Shown: in pieces, positions 22,182-33,820 of the stretch
Layout: every line of letters begins with the position of its first letter
Numbering within the stretch: position 1 is the first letter of the stretch
Assembly (NCBI GenBank): GCA_015183035.1
Contig: JACZZP010000001.1
Span: 434,001 to 498,000 of the forward strand
Direction: 5' to 3'
DNA from: Meloidogyne chitwoodi
Taxonomy: Eukaryota > Nematoda > Chromadorea > Rhabditida > Meloidogynidae
Length of the DNA stretch: 64,000 bases
The notes under the pieces: model-generated
Told to the model about the DNA's origin: nothing
Databases searched by the model: none
What the model saw: only the letters and a program-made list of their open reading frames with translations
Program-made: the position numbers and the translations under genes

Positions 22182-24851
22182 TTAGCGTTGACTATAATTA
22201 TCTAATACTTTAAATAAGATACTTTCGTCATCTTTTTGCGTTAGTATCCCTATGTGTTCGGGTATATTTCCAACATTAATGGTTCCCTTCGTAAAGTCGA
22301 ATGTTATGGGTGGAAGCATTTTTAAAATATCGCATCCTATTATTAATTGATATTTCCTACTTCCAGTAATTTGGTTATCTCCAACAAATCTTAAGGTTAC
22401 AAGTAATTTAACCCCTTCTATTACCAACCATACATCAGCTTGAGAGTCTACTGCAATTTCATGACCTGAGGCTGAAGTTATTCTAAGTGTCTCTGGAAAT
22501 AAACTTAGTCCCAAGGTGTCTGCTAGAGAGAGTGGTGCTATGGAAATACTAGCCCCAGTATCAATAAGGCATTTTACTGATTTATTGTTTATTGTCGCCT
22601 CAGTAATTGTACATGATTTGTTCCATTGACAGTCATTGAACTTTTCGTATAATTTTCTTTCTTGTTGAGTATTCTTTTCTTCGAATTCGCAAAAATTATT
22701 TTTATTTGACTCATATTCATTTCGAATTATATTTTGTTCTGACCTTTTTCCAATATCTTGAATGTTTGTATTAGTAGAATTTAGAAATTGAAACTTTCCT
22801 GTTGAATTGTATGAACAGGATTGTTCCCCAGCATAAGAATCGTTTTTTGTAGTACTAAACATTGTTACCATGCCCTCAGAAAGCATAATTTCCACTTCTC
22901 GTGAATCTAAACAGAGCTGTTCGAAACTACGATCTGTCTTGGAAATGTTTAGAAATTTCATGCAAAAAGCTATATTTGGTCTTAAGCGTTCTATGAGTAA
23001 CTCACATAAATACCTTTCTTTAGTTGACCCTGAAACATCTGCTGCCGTTACTTGAGCTAGTGGTCTGAAACGTGACAGAAAATTATTTACCGACTCACCT
23101 TCATGTTGTCGACATATAAGCAAGGCTTGTCTTGCAAGAGAACGTCTTTGAGGTGTGTCTAGTTCACGTCTTATATTTTTGAGAGCTAGTTCACACGAAC
23201 TTCTTTGTTCCTCATTTAAATCTTCAAAAATGCGTTTAGGTGTGTCATCCAAGAACAGTGACAGACGAGCAAGTTTCTCTTTTTCTGTGAGTTTTGACCA
23301 GTGATTGGAATTTTCGATTTTGCTCATACTCATACTCATACTTCATACCGACTCATTTTTTCCCTCATACTCATACTCATACTTCATACCGACTCATTTT
23401 TTCCCTCATACTCATACATCATACCTGCTAATTTTTTCCTTCATACATCATACTCATACTCATACCTGCTCTTTTTTTGGCCTCATACATCATACTTTTC
23501 ATACATTGAACTATTTTATGCCAATTTTTCATTGACATTTTTTATTTCTTCTGGATGAACTAATTTTAAGTGTTTAACAAAATTAGGAAGAGATATTTAT
23601 TTATGGCAGAGTTCGCATCAACAAAAATCAAAATAAAGGTACAAAAAATCTTATTAAAAGATCATAAGGTATAACATTTTCTTAATTAAAGTACGCTTTA
23701 TTTAAAAAAATTTTATCCCTGTTCAAATCTATTTTTTCCCCGATAAGGGTTAAATGATTTTCAAGAACCGTATATCCAGTTAAATAGTTGGATTTTCGTG
23801 AAGGATATTTTTAAAACTTTCAGGTCATTTTCAGCGCCGCAGGCGAAAATTTTTGAAGTTAATCGAAATCTTGTTGCCATAAATTCACCCTTTTTAGCGC
23901 CGCAGGCAAAATTTTTTATAATTTATTGCCTTCTAGTTGCCAAAAATTCACGTTTTTTTGGAAAAACTGCTCATACTTCATACTCGTACTCATACCTCAT
24001 ATCGGCTAATTTTATCATACTCATACTCATACTTGCACTTTTTTAGGCCTCATACTCATACATCATACCGACCATTTTTAGACCTCATACATCATACTCA
24101 TACTTCATACCTGCCATTTTTTTCCTTCATACTCATACTCATACTTCATACCGAGGTATGAGTATGAGTATGAGGTATGAGTATGATTTTGGTATGACCT
24201 TCCAATCACTGGTTTTGACCCAAATACTTCCATTCTTTCTAGAAATCTTTTTCCCCACCTGTCGAACGAAATTATATTATCATCGGAATATACCTCAAGA
24301 GTAGGAATTCCTTCATGACTGATCATATTCAGTGTATGAGTGCCTCCATCCTTGACTGCATGTAGATGGCTTCCATCAACTTGAGACACTTCTGCCCAGT
24401 TGTTTTCTGAAAGATTCGAAAAGTTTAGTTCTTGAATTTGACGAGTTATTAATGTTTTTAAAATTTTATTTCCGTTAAAAGGCGAAACAGATATTGCCTT
24501 TCTTTTTGATAGTTCTAAAATGTCTTTTTCGCAACCTGTTATTTTCTCACCGAACGTGGTAAATCCTTCATTAACTTCCTCTGTAAGATTATTTAAGCCC
24601 GATAAATTTTGATTTACCTTTCTGTTGATTACTCGAAAAGATCGGTTTACCCCTTCTTCAAGTCTTATTGTTTCACCAAATATCATTTCGAGATCCTGCA
24701 TCTCCACCTGTGCCCTGTTGGCTTTCGACATGAGTAGTTTCTTGTCAACCACATTGATTAGCGACTCCTCCATGTTTGGAGTAGACGAGCTTTTATTTGA
24801 CACCTGGGTGTCCACGGGCGTGCCCTGAACAATGTCTTCCGTTGTATACAT
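22182..24851 (-). pseudogene. Retrotransposon gag-protease gene, interrupted by a hAT-like element
   Basis: The N-terminal part (24851-24220) begins MYTTEDIVQGTPVDTQVSNK and has long helical, coiled-coil-like stretches ending FDRWGKRFLERMEVFGSK, the start of a retrotransposon gag capsid domain. The capsid continues after the insertion (LTEKEKLARLSLFL, ARQALLICRQHEGESVNNFL). A retropepsin-like domain follows, with the catalytic CLIDTGASISIAPL and the later YQLIIGCDIL. The stop is at 22182. The two halves are in the same frame once the 913-bp insertion and one 8-bp duplication are set aside, so the gene was intact when the element landed. No zinc knuckle seen. No polymerase follows. Confidence 0.8.
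23299..24211. mobile_element. 913-bp hAT-like non-autonomous element inside gag
   Basis: Terminal inverted repeats CAGTGATTGGAA and TTCCAATCACTG with the 8-bp duplication GTTTTGAC on both sides (23291-23298 and 24212-24219). CAGTG ends plus an 8-bp duplication are the hAT signature. The inside is mainly (CATACT)n-type microsatellite (CATACTCATACTTCATACCG) in inverted blocks near both ends, plus a block with GCGCCGCAGGCGAAAATTTT. No transposase. Confidence 0.9.
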
Positions 24852-25793
24852 GAAGACAGGTTCTTTGATCGTTGTTTTTGAGTTGTTTGCTTTGAAGAAT
24901 TTTTTTTTTTGAAAATCTGAAAATTTTAAAATTAGAGTATTTAAAATAATTTAAGTGAGTTCGGCTTAGCTAGGTACTGGTATATTTATCCCTTAAGTCC
25001 CAAGTTAAATTGTTTCAAAATCCTAAGTGTTAATGAATAACAATTCTTGTTGTTGCTTTTAAATGAATTATAAAAAGGAGAGAATTTATTTTCCATTAGT
25101 TGATCACTTCCGTTTTCCCATTATTTGTAAACACTTTCTTTCCCTTTTGATTGTAATCTTTGAATGTAAACATTTTCTGATGCATAGGCAGGAGATAATA
25201 TCTCTGAGAAACTTTCTTTCAACTTTTTCCGTTTGTACTTTGCCCTTTTCTGCAAATAATAACAATTTTTCTGAAGTGAATTAGAGTCTCGATTTTCCTG
25301 TAATTTACTTTTTGAGTTAAAGTGAAATTTGACTTATAAATTTATTACAAAGTTTTAGAAAAATTAGTTTAGTTATTCGGCAATTTATTGTAATTTTACC
25401 AGATTTTTCTTACTGATCGTTCTATCTCTTGTACCGGCTGGATTTTGAATATGCAATTGCTACTCCTTCGTGATTGATCATTTTTTCATGTTCATCATTC
25501 TGTTACTTGTCGAATGTATCTTCATTGGAACTATTTTCATTTTAATATTTGTTGATAATGAGTATTTTTCTGTTGCATTTTGATAGTCGTCATTTCCACT
25601 TTAAGAAGAATATAATATTTTTGTTGTTGAATTCGTTGTTATTTCATTTTTTTTTTAAATTTTAATTGATTTTATTTGACACCGGGGTGTCCAACGCCCG
25701 AAGGCGGTTTCTTCCTCACACTCCTCTCGCGCCTGCGATCCCCTTCCCCAGCAACACGGCGCCATGTTGCGGTGAAGGTCTTAGGTGCTACCA
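24852..25793 (-). other. 5' leader of the LTR element with primer binding site
   Basis: About 940 bp between the 5' LTR and the gag start have no long ORF. On the plus strand TTAGGTGCTACCA (25781-25793) directly abuts the LTR and is the sequence of a tRNA 3' end; its complement is the primer binding site. Confidence 0.75.
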
Positions 25794-26207
25794 GTAAAGC
25801 GTTTGCTGGCCCTTAGATGGAATGATGTTATAAGTCCCGGTGTGGCGTGCGATGTTATATTAAGAATGCCCTATGGATGTTATTGTCCCACTGCTGTGGG
25901 TCCCAAAGGTGTTATTGTTGTTGTCCCAAAGGTGTTAATGTCCCCAAAGGCGATGCAGGCATATGAGCTAGAGGGAGCGTGGAGGGGAGGCCTTTCAGTT
26001 ATATGTTATTTGTTGGTCGGCGTCGAGGCCGACTTCCCGGGAAGCGCTTGGATATATTGACTACTCTACGCTTGCAAGTGATTAGCGGAGTGTTCTTCGA
26101 AGTGTGTTCCTTTTTCCCTATTTTCCTTTTCCTTATATGCTGGGACTTTGTTCATCCCTTTTCTTATCTTTCCATCTTTGGCCTGGCAGGATCAAAGTCT
26201 GCCTTAC
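25794..26207 (-). repeat. 5' LTR
   Basis: Identical by eye over 414 bp to the copy at 20380. The element's own promoter should read leftward from here. Confidence 0.85.
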
Positions 26208-26213
26208 AATGAA

Positions 26214-26340
26214 AAGGGACTGCAAAGCACCCAATCGTCTCTTTTGAGTGCCATTTACTCTCAAACTGCTTTAATTAAAAAGGAAAATTTGTCTGTCTGC
26301 TTTCTTTCATTTTTAACCATTCTATTTCTAATTATCTTAA
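26214..26340 (+). promoter_or_regulatory. Upstream block shared by B1 and B5
   Basis: GAGTGCCATTTACTCTCAAA, CTGTCTGCTTTCTTTCATTT and TTAACCATTCTATT recur at about 52388-52475 before B5. They are conserved between paralogues although non-coding, so they may be the core promoter and 5' UTR. The LTR element inserted at the upstream edge of this block in B1. Confidence 0.5.
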
Positions 26341-26543
26341 TTTTTTACTGATTCACAAAAGCAATTTTAATTGAATATTCGTCAAATAATTTAGTTCTTC
26401 TGTGTTTTTTGTTTAATTTAATATTTAATTACTTTTTTTCTTTATAAATTATTTAATCGTTTTAAGATTAATATTTTTAAGTCTATATTTTTAATTAACT
26501 TAGCAAAAATTTTTAGAGAATCTTAATTTTTATTTAGAAAATT

Positions 26544-27803
26544 ATGAAAAATATATCAATTTATGAACAAATTGATGTTCTAAAATTTCTCAATTTTGAT
26601 CAATTATTTTCTGTTCAACAAACCAATTATTATTTTAATTTATTAATTGAACAAAATAAATGGATATTGGCATTAAAAGAATTGATTGGGATTTCAATAG
26701 TTATTTTATTTTTTAAACTTTTCTTTTAGAGTAAACCTGAATCATTTCGTTCAAAAATTACACTGATTGAGCCAAATTCGAATATTATATATTATCCGGT
26801 GAATGATGAACTTTTAAAAAAGGTAAAATAGATTTAAAAAAAACTAGTAATATTAGCGTATAATAATTTTAAAAATCGAAATTGGTTTGTATTCATCCAT
26901 TGTCCATAAAAAACAAAAAATTTTAGTGGCAATCTGCAATAGATAAAAGAATTCCATTATATTTATTTGACTTAAAATGGTCCAAGGACTATTTTGCTTA
27001 TTTCTTACCTTTATATAATATAGGCAATACAAAGATAACTCTAAGATTAAAATTACCAAATTATCCAAAAAATATTGAAGAAATGCAAAATATTTATTTT
27101 TGGTTGGAACATTTATTTCGTTGTTCTTTTAAATATGCTATATTTGGTGATGTTATATTTAATCCAGAAATTATTAAGTTACTTTTTGAAAATGACAAAA
27201 ATGTTAAATTTTATATACAAAAAGTTTATTCTACAATATTTATTTACAATTCAATCTACAAATATCAATTTGAATTTATTTTGAATCATTTGGTTATTAC
27301 AAATTATATTTCGTTATATTTTCAGCATGTGCACAATATAAAGGAAAAATATAATTTTTTATTGAATTTGCTCTTAAATTTAGGCAAAAATATTTCTTGT
27401 GTTCTTATTAATGATGTGCGTGATTGTTCAAAATTATATAATTTAATTATAAATGTAAGTTATTGATTTATTAAAACTCGGGTAATTTTGTGTTTTTTGA
27501 GAAATGTTAATTTATTTAATTTTAATAATTTCTAAAATTTAGCATATTAAAATGTCAACAACAGATTGCTCAGAAATAGTGCCTCATATTAGATTTTGTA
27601 TAAATTTTAAGTTTTGTTTAAAAATGAAAATTAAAGCTGATAAAATAGAAATAAATGGAAATAAAAAAATATATGAATATAAAAATGATTATAATCCTAA
27701 AATTAAATTTTTGGCTAAATTTTATTATCGTGAACCACCTAATGAAGAAGATGATGATGAGTTGATTTACCCAATTGTAATCAAAAGAATTAAAGGAAAA
27801 TAA
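26544..27803 (+). CDS. F-box protein, subfamily B (B1)
   Basis: Exon 1 is an F-box-like helix set: MKNISIYEQIDVLKFLNFDQ, LFSVQQTNYYFNLLIEQNKW, ILALKEL. Exon 2 reads SKPESFRSKITLIEPNSNII to NDELLKK. Exon 3 starts WQSAIDKRIPLYLF and runs through the middle module (KLPNYPKNIEEMQNIYFWLE, FNPEIIKLLFE, YNLIINV). The last exon reads HIKMSTTDCSEIVPHIRF, with YEYKNDYNPKIKFLAKFYY, IVIKRIKGK. The exon plan equals that of subfamily A, so the two are ancient paralogues. The frame is open throughout. It lies only 194 bp upstream of A7 on the same strand, which may mean cotranscription. Confidence 0.8.
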
Positions 27804-27996
27804 ATAAATTTTATTTTGACTTTTTTGTTGATTAAATTTATTTTAAATTATTCTACACTTAAATAAATTATTTATTTTTATAATTACTTTTTTAATTGTT
27901 CTTAAATTTTAATAAATTTTTAAATTAATTTTTTTTTAGATAAAAATATGAATGTTATTTGATTTAATTTTATCTTTATTTTTAGCTTAAAAAATA

Positions 27997-29525
27997 ATGG
28001 AATATTTGCCAGCAGAAATACAATTTAAAATTCTCAAAAATCTCAACTTTGATGAATTATTTTCAATTAAACAAACAAATAAATACTTTTATGAATTTAT
28101 TAATAAATACGAAGGAAGTTTTGCTCGCAAAAAATTCAAAAAACTATTTTTTATGACTACAGATTATGAATTGTATAATCAATTTAGTTTATCGTTAATT
28201 CGGATTATGTCAGATGTAGCAAACAATTTTCCTTTAAGTAATCATCTTCAGGAAAAGGTTGTCATTTTATTAAATTTTAATTTTTTTTTCAATTTTTTAG
28301 TGGCAAGCTACTTTGGACAAACAAATTCCTGTTTTATTATTAAATGCAGAAGCAATTGTTAAAAATATGGAATTAAATATCGCAAATGGAAATTTTATTT
28401 TTGAAAATACGGAATTAATTGCTGTCAGAATTGAACCTTTTCTCTATTTTACGCAAGGTAATATTAAATCATTTAAAAATTTTTCTTATTTAAATTAATA
28501 TTTATTTAATAGAAGACTCAAAGAAAAAGAATTTTACTCTGAAATTGCCATTATTTCCTAAAACAATTGAAGAATTAAAAATTATTCGTTATTGGTTAGA
28601 GCAAATCGTTCGTTGTGATTTTGTATTTCTCGAGTTTAACGAAATTGTTTTCAATCCAGAGATGATTGAATTGCTTTTTGATAATGAAATTATTAAATTG
28701 AAATTTAATTGCCAAGTGACTTCTATTTTCTTTAAAAGTCAAAATATTGATTCTTTTAAATTTACTTTTGATCGTTTGATTATTAGGAAACATCTTGTTA
28801 TAATATTTTATGACAGAGAAGAACAACAAAATATAGAGGAAGAAAATAATTTTTTATTTAATTTATTGTTAAATGAAGGTTATAGAATTCCTAAAATTAT
28901 TTTGGATGATCCTAGTGATAATAATATTGTACTTTACAATAATCTTATAAATGTAAGTTAATTAATAATGTCATAGTCTTAGAAATCCCCGCCCAACTTT
29001 TTGGCTAATATAAGCGAAGGAGAAATGAGCAAATTAGCTTCATTCTTTAACCCATCAACCGATTATGCTGGTTCTCCCTCCCATTTAAAACTTGATACTT
29101 TTATTATTTATTTAAATTGTGATAAACTTTATTCTGAGTTTTTCTCTAAAAAGAAAGGGGTACCAAAAAGGCGCGTCCCGAGAGTTGGTTCTCCAACTCT
29201 CGGGACCCAACACCTCCAGCCAGAGCTGGTTCTTAATTAATAGAATTAGTTTTTTAAATAAAAAATTGTTTTAAAAATATTTTAGATTATAGAAACATCA
29301 ACAGATTTATCAAAAATTGTGGCTAAAATTGAATTTGATTGCAATAATTGGCCTCTTTCTAAATTAATTGTTAGAGGAGTTGAAACGATTGAAAGCAATG
29401 ATGAAGACAAATATTATAAAATTACTAATATTTATAATCCTAAAATTATTTTTTTAGTTTCATGGATCACCAAATGGCAGAGTATCGATTTTATTGATTA
29501 CATTGAAATTAAGCGATTATATTGA
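27997..29525 (+). CDS. F-box protein, subfamily A (A7)
   Basis: F-box exon MEYLPAEIQFKILKNLNFDE, LFSIKQTNKYFYEFINKYEG, to NNFPLSNHLQEK. Exon 2 WQATLDKQIPVLLLNAEAIV is longer than usual. The middle module runs from about 28515 (LPLFPKTIEELKIIRYWLEQ, FNPEMIELLFD, GYRIPKI, LYNNLINV). The last exon is from about 29287 (YRNINRFIKNCG region, then AKIEFDCNNWPLSKLIVRGV, YYKITNIYNPK, IEIKRLY). The last intron is enlarged to about 330 bp and holds a strong hairpin (29177-29208). No frameshift seen. Confidence 0.78.
29177..29208. repeat. Perfect 14-bp stem palindrome in the A7 intron
   Basis: GTCCCGAGAGTTGG, a TTCT loop, then CCAACTCTCGGGAC. GC-rich in an AT-rich region. It may be part of a small foreign insertion between the third and last exons (28970-29240); no ends were identified. 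Confidence 0.8.
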
Positions 29526-29693
29526 AATTAATTTGTTTTTTGCTTATTGTTTAGTAAAATTAAATATTTAATTCTTTTATTTTAATCTTTAATTATTTAA
29601 TGTGTTTTTTTCAAACAATTTATTTTAAAAAATTAAACTTTTTACAAACATGTCTTTAAAGAATTAAAATTTTTTTAATTTTGTTTTAAAAGA

Positions 29694-29702
29694 GTATAAA
29701 AG
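29694..29702 (+). promoter_or_regulatory. TATA box of A8
   Basis: GTATAAAAGCAGTCATTTTT, almost the same as before A3 at 9175; about 140 bp before the ATG. Confidence 0.6.
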
Positions 29703-29841
29703 CAGTCATTTTTTCATTCTCTTCTAGCACTTTATTTTCCTGCAAGTTATTTAGCCTATTTTTATTAAATTTTTTTTCAATTAATTTAGCTAGATAATCA
29801 ATTTTAATTAATCTTACATTTTATTTTTTATTTTAAAAAAT

Positions 29842-30857
29842 ATGGAATATTTACCTGCAGAAATAAAACTTCAAATCTTCAAAAATCTCAATTATAATGA
29901 TTTATTCAAAATTAAACAAATCAATCGACATTTCTATGAATTTATTAATAAATACAAAGATGAATTGGCTCGTAAAAGATTCAAAAAACTTGTTTTTAAT
30001 GCTTCAGCTTTGTTAAAGAATAAGAAAATTAATTTATTGTCTAATTCTCATGTGAAAGATATGGCAAACAATTTTCATTTAAATGATCAACTTTTGGAAA
30101 AGGTATTTATTTTATTAAATTTTAATTTTGTTTCTAATTTTTAGTGGCATTCTGCTTTGAATAAAAAAATTCATCTATTTATTTTAAGCACAAAATTACC
30201 AAATTCTGATAAATTTGAACCTTTAATCTGCTTTAAAGAGGGTAAAGGTACTTTCGTATTATCCCCCGAACTTTTTGCGGACAAATATTAATTCGTCTTT
30301 CCATAGTTATTTTACAGGTTATGTGAAGAAAAATGATCGGTGATGGAGACGTTTTTGAAGAAATTATACTTGCTTGGGGAAAATATTGACCATTGGATTG
30401 ATTTTTTTATTCTTATTTTTTATTAAATGTAGAGATGTTTGTCCGCAAAAAATTGTCCGCAAAAAGTTCGGGGTACCAATGTAAATATTAATTAAAAATT
30501 TTAGAAAATTATTTTTGATTTAATTCAATTAATTAATTTAATTATTTAATAGAAGGATTAAAGAAAAAAAAGCTTGCTTTAAAATTGCCATTAATTCCAA
30601 AAAACATCGAAGAATTAAAAATTGTTCGTTATTGGGTAAAACAAATCTCCACCTGTGTTTTTTACAAAATTTACCTTGAAGATTTTCTTTTCAATCCAGA
30701 AATGTTGGAATTACTTTTTGAAAGGGAAGAATTTGCCAAATTAAAATTTACTTGCAAACAGGTTATTATTTCCTTTACTGAACAAAATGGCTTAGAAGTT
30801 GCTTTGAATCGTTTGTGTAAAAATGCATTTTTTAATTTTATGAAATTTAAATATTAA
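29842..30857 (+). pseudogene. F-box gene, subfamily A (A8), 3'-truncated
   Basis: F-box exon MEYLPAEIKLQIFKNLNYND, LFKIKQINRHFYEFINKYKD, to NDQLLEK; then WHSALNKKIHLFILSTKLPN. The middle module begins at about 30555 (LPLIPKNIEELKIVRYWVKQ, FNPEMLELLFE) but ends after LEVALNRLCKNAFFNFMKF with a stop at 30857. The GYRIP/YNNLINV part and the whole C-terminal exon are missing. A transposon-like insert (30247-30477) sits in the intron before the middle exon. Its promoter is intact, so a shortened protein is possible. Confidence 0.7.
30247..30477. mobile_element. 231-bp inverted-repeat element in an A8 intron
   Basis: Ends GGTACTTTCGT and the reverse of GGGGTACC, with CCCCGAACTTTTTGCGGACA facing TGTCCGCAAAAAGTTCGGGG. 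The flanks AGGGTAAA and AATGTAAA agree at 6 of 8 positions, a decayed 8-bp duplication. The GGTACTT end and the TTTGCGGACA motif are shared with 62378-63237. Confidence 0.7.
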
Positions 30858-31237
30858 AGGAGAAAATTATTTTCTTGAAATATCATATTTATTTTGTTTT
30901 TTTTTTAATTTTGTTTTAATTGATAAATTATTAAATTTTTTATCCTTTTTTCTTTTGTTAAATATGCAATAATTATTTTTTTAATAAATTAATTTTAATT
31001 TATCTTATTCAAAAAAAAATGATAAAATTTGTTTAACATTTTTCTTTTATTTTATTAAATGTCATTAAATAATTTTTAATTTATTCGAAAATGTTTTTTT
31101 TAATAGAACAGAATAATTTGGTTGATTTAAAGAAAAAAAAAAATAAAAGGTAACGATGGATTTTGAAAACAACAGAAAAAACTGAAGCAATGTTTAAAAT
31201 TCTAAATAAAAATTAAATAAAAATATATAAGTAAGTT

Positions 31238-31359
31238 GGTACTTATGCCCTTATCGCCCACCCCTCCTTCTTCAATGCCGCGCCTCATTTTATTGCGCCG
31301 AAAAAATACTCTGGACTGCCTTTGCTTGAAAGTGCCCCAAGAAAATTTTGATGTGTAAA
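31238..31359 (+). repeat. Left 122-bp terminal inverted repeat
   Basis: Perfect reverse complement of 36020-36141. GC-richer than the surroundings (GCCGCGCCTCATTTTATTGC). Confidence 0.9.
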
Positions 31360-33229
31360 GGCGTGGTAAATTTGGAATTTAAATGATAGAGTTACTATTA
31401 ATTGTGCCATAATTTGTAAAAATTAAAAACATTATTAAAATGAACTATGATCAATTAATTCGTCTGAACTTGGAAATGGTGATCAAGAATTAGGAAGTAT
31501 TATATGTTTTCAACGACGGGGGACCTGGCATAAAGAGCGTAATCTCCCCATCATCTTCGTGGATACAATGATGAATTTATGTTCCGTCGTTCGGCCACAA
31601 TTTTTTTTTGATACTATTTTGGATGGGATTAATAATTTTATGCCTCCTTTTTAATTTCCGTTGTTTTGCTTCTTTTTTTACTCTTAAATATAATTTAGTG
31701 TGAAGTGGGCTTTCAAAACTCATAACTGATTTTAAAATACCGGGAGCCCCGTGAAAGTTTTACATGTCGGGGGGTACTTTTTGAGGTGCATTCAGGAAAA
31801 CTATAGACTTTTTGATGCGGGGGTCGCATAGCACCGAAACGACCATAGCACTTTCGCTATCTCGAAAAAGTTCAATAGAAAGGGGTCAAGGTCTTGCTTG
31901 GAGGGCACCCCGCGCCGATTAGTAGATTTTTTTGGAAAAAAAAAAATTTCAAAAATTTCAATTCTAAGGGGCGAAGTGCGTGGCTAACCCTTTTTAAAGG
32001 GTGGCATTTTGTCGCATTAATAGTTTACTGACCAAATATTGCAAATGCTAGTAAGAGAATGGTTGGGTATAGGGGAAAATGCCCGGGAGGGATAATGGGT
32101 AAACTGATACGGGGAATTTTTTGAGATGGGTTATTTTGGTGCCAGAGTTGAGTGCGGCAATGAACAGGGCGTTTTGCTTTAAATTTGAAATAAAAATTTA
32201 TTTTTTAATTGTTAATAAGTAATGGGGTGTGGGAAATATTTTGGGAAGGGCCATTTTGGTGCCAGATTTGAGTGTGGCACTGAACAGGGCTTTTTGTTTT
32301 AAATTCTAAATAAAAATTGGATTATGTTTTAAGAATATGTAATCGACTATGGAGAGTATAATAGGATGGGTCATTTTGGTGCCAAGTTTGAGTGTGGCAC
32401 TGAAATGGTCGGTTGAAGTTTTAAATTGGATTTTTTAGTGCGAAAATGAACCTGGGAGAGTTGAGTGTAGTTGTTGTATTTGTAGCCAATAGATGTAGCT
32501 ACAAAAAGTTAGTGAGACATTTGAATCTTGGATTAAGATTTGGGAAGATATGAGTCTTGAAATGGGGATTTGAACAGTTATTTGAACTTAACTTTGCGGG
32601 GAATTTTTTAAAATTTTTTTTGATTATGGATTCGTGTTCAGCATGTGTTTTTACCCCATAAAAGATATTTTTTTCAAAAAAATCGGAATAAAAATTTTGA
32701 CATTATTTTTCCAAAGGGGTACCCCTTTAGCCATATTTTTAGAAATTTTCAATTGACCTTATCTTGATGAGTTTAATTCTGATTCTAATAAAATAAAGTT
32801 TATTAAATAAAGCAAAAAATTAGTTATTTTTTGAGTGAAGAAAAAGTTGAAAAATTTTGAGGTTAGGGGTAGTTAGGGTCGATTTTTTGAAAATTTGAAA
32901 TTTTTCGGTTTTTCGAAAAATTTTTGGGATTTTTGCCATAGGATCAGATTGAAAATATTTTTATAAAATGAAGCATAATTTTTAACACCTAATAGTATTT
33001 TAAAATTTTCAAAAAAGGTTCCTTTTGAAAAAGTTATGATTTTTTAAAATTTTAGTCATAAAATCTCATCCAAAATTTTGAAGCCAAAAATGGCAAACAT
33101 AAAAATTAATGTAATATGGGCAAATGATATATCATTTGAAAGCCCTTGATGAGCTGATTCTAAAAATATTTTTTGTAAATTTTTCGGGTCAATTTTGATC
33201 AAGTTACGGTTGGTCAACATTTGGGATTA

Positions 33230-33820
33230 TGAGGTGATCCATCTATAATGAAGAAACAAAGGCCGAATGCCCGAGGTGATCCATCTGTAATAATGAACCG
33301 AGGGCCGATGGCCCGAGGTGATCCATATATAATGAAGAAACGAGGGCAGAAGTCCCGAACTGATCCATCTATAGTAAGAAACGAGGGCCGAACCCCGAGG
33401 TGATCCATCTGTATAAAGAAATGGGGCCGAAGGTCTGAGGTGAGACACCAATCTGCAATGATTATTCGAGGGCCGAAGGCCCGAGTGTGATCCATCTGTA
33501 ATGAAGAAACGAGAGCCATGATCCATCTGTAATGAAGAAACGAGGGCTGAAGGCCCGAGGTGATCCATATATAATGAAGAAACGAGGGCCGAAGCCCGAG
33601 GTGATCCATATATAGTGAAGAAAACGAGAGCCGAAGGCCAGCGGTGATCCATCTATAGTGATGAAACAAGGGCCGAATGCCCGAGATGATCCATCTGTAA
33701 TAAAGAAACGAGGGCCGAAGGCCTGAGTGATCCATCTGTACTGAAGAAACTCGGGCAAAGGCCCGAGGTGAACCATCTATACTGAAGAACCGAGGGCCGA
33801 AGGCCCGAGGTTCCATCCAT
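33230..33820 (+). repeat. Tandem array of about 42-44 bp, 13-14 copies
   Basis: Units of the type GAGGTGATCCATCTGTAATG, AAGAAACGAGGGCCGAAGGC, CC. Each has the palindromic GGGCCGAAGGCCC. Unit lengths vary by 1-4 bp, which produces open frames that look coding (GSPRAFGPRF-type repeats) but are by-products. Single or paired copies recur at about 35297-35335 and 35767-35790. Confidence 0.9.

Larger units (their letters stand above)
20380..26207 (-). mobile_element. LTR retrotransposon, about 5.8 kb, gag-protease only
   Basis: Two direct 414-bp repeats (20380-20793 and 25794-26207), identical by eye, flank 5.0 kb. AATGA(A) occurs outside both ends (20374-20379 and 26208-26213, which reads AATGAA), a target duplication of 5-6 bp. 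On the minus strand the 5' LTR is followed directly by TGGTAGCACCTAAGACC, a primer site complementary to a tRNA 3' end (CCA). Coding is minus-strand: a gag-protease gene and no recognisable reverse transcriptase, RNase H or integrase. It is therefore a non-autonomous element that must borrow polymerase. Identical LTRs mean recent insertion. LTR ends are GTAAG...TTTAC (or TG...AC), not the usual TG...CA. Confidence 0.85.

Noticed and set aside
23301..24161. His/Thr/Ser-rich frames (HTHTSY repeats)
   Set aside because: Translation of the CATACT microsatellite inside the hAT-like element.
33214..33816. 200-codon frame rich in GSPRAFGPRF
   Set aside because: By-product of the 42-44-bp tandem array; other frames on the same strand are open too and there is no start context.
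33230..33820. CRISPR array
   Set aside because: Repeats of 42-44 bp are contiguous with no unique spacers, and the genome is eukaryotic.
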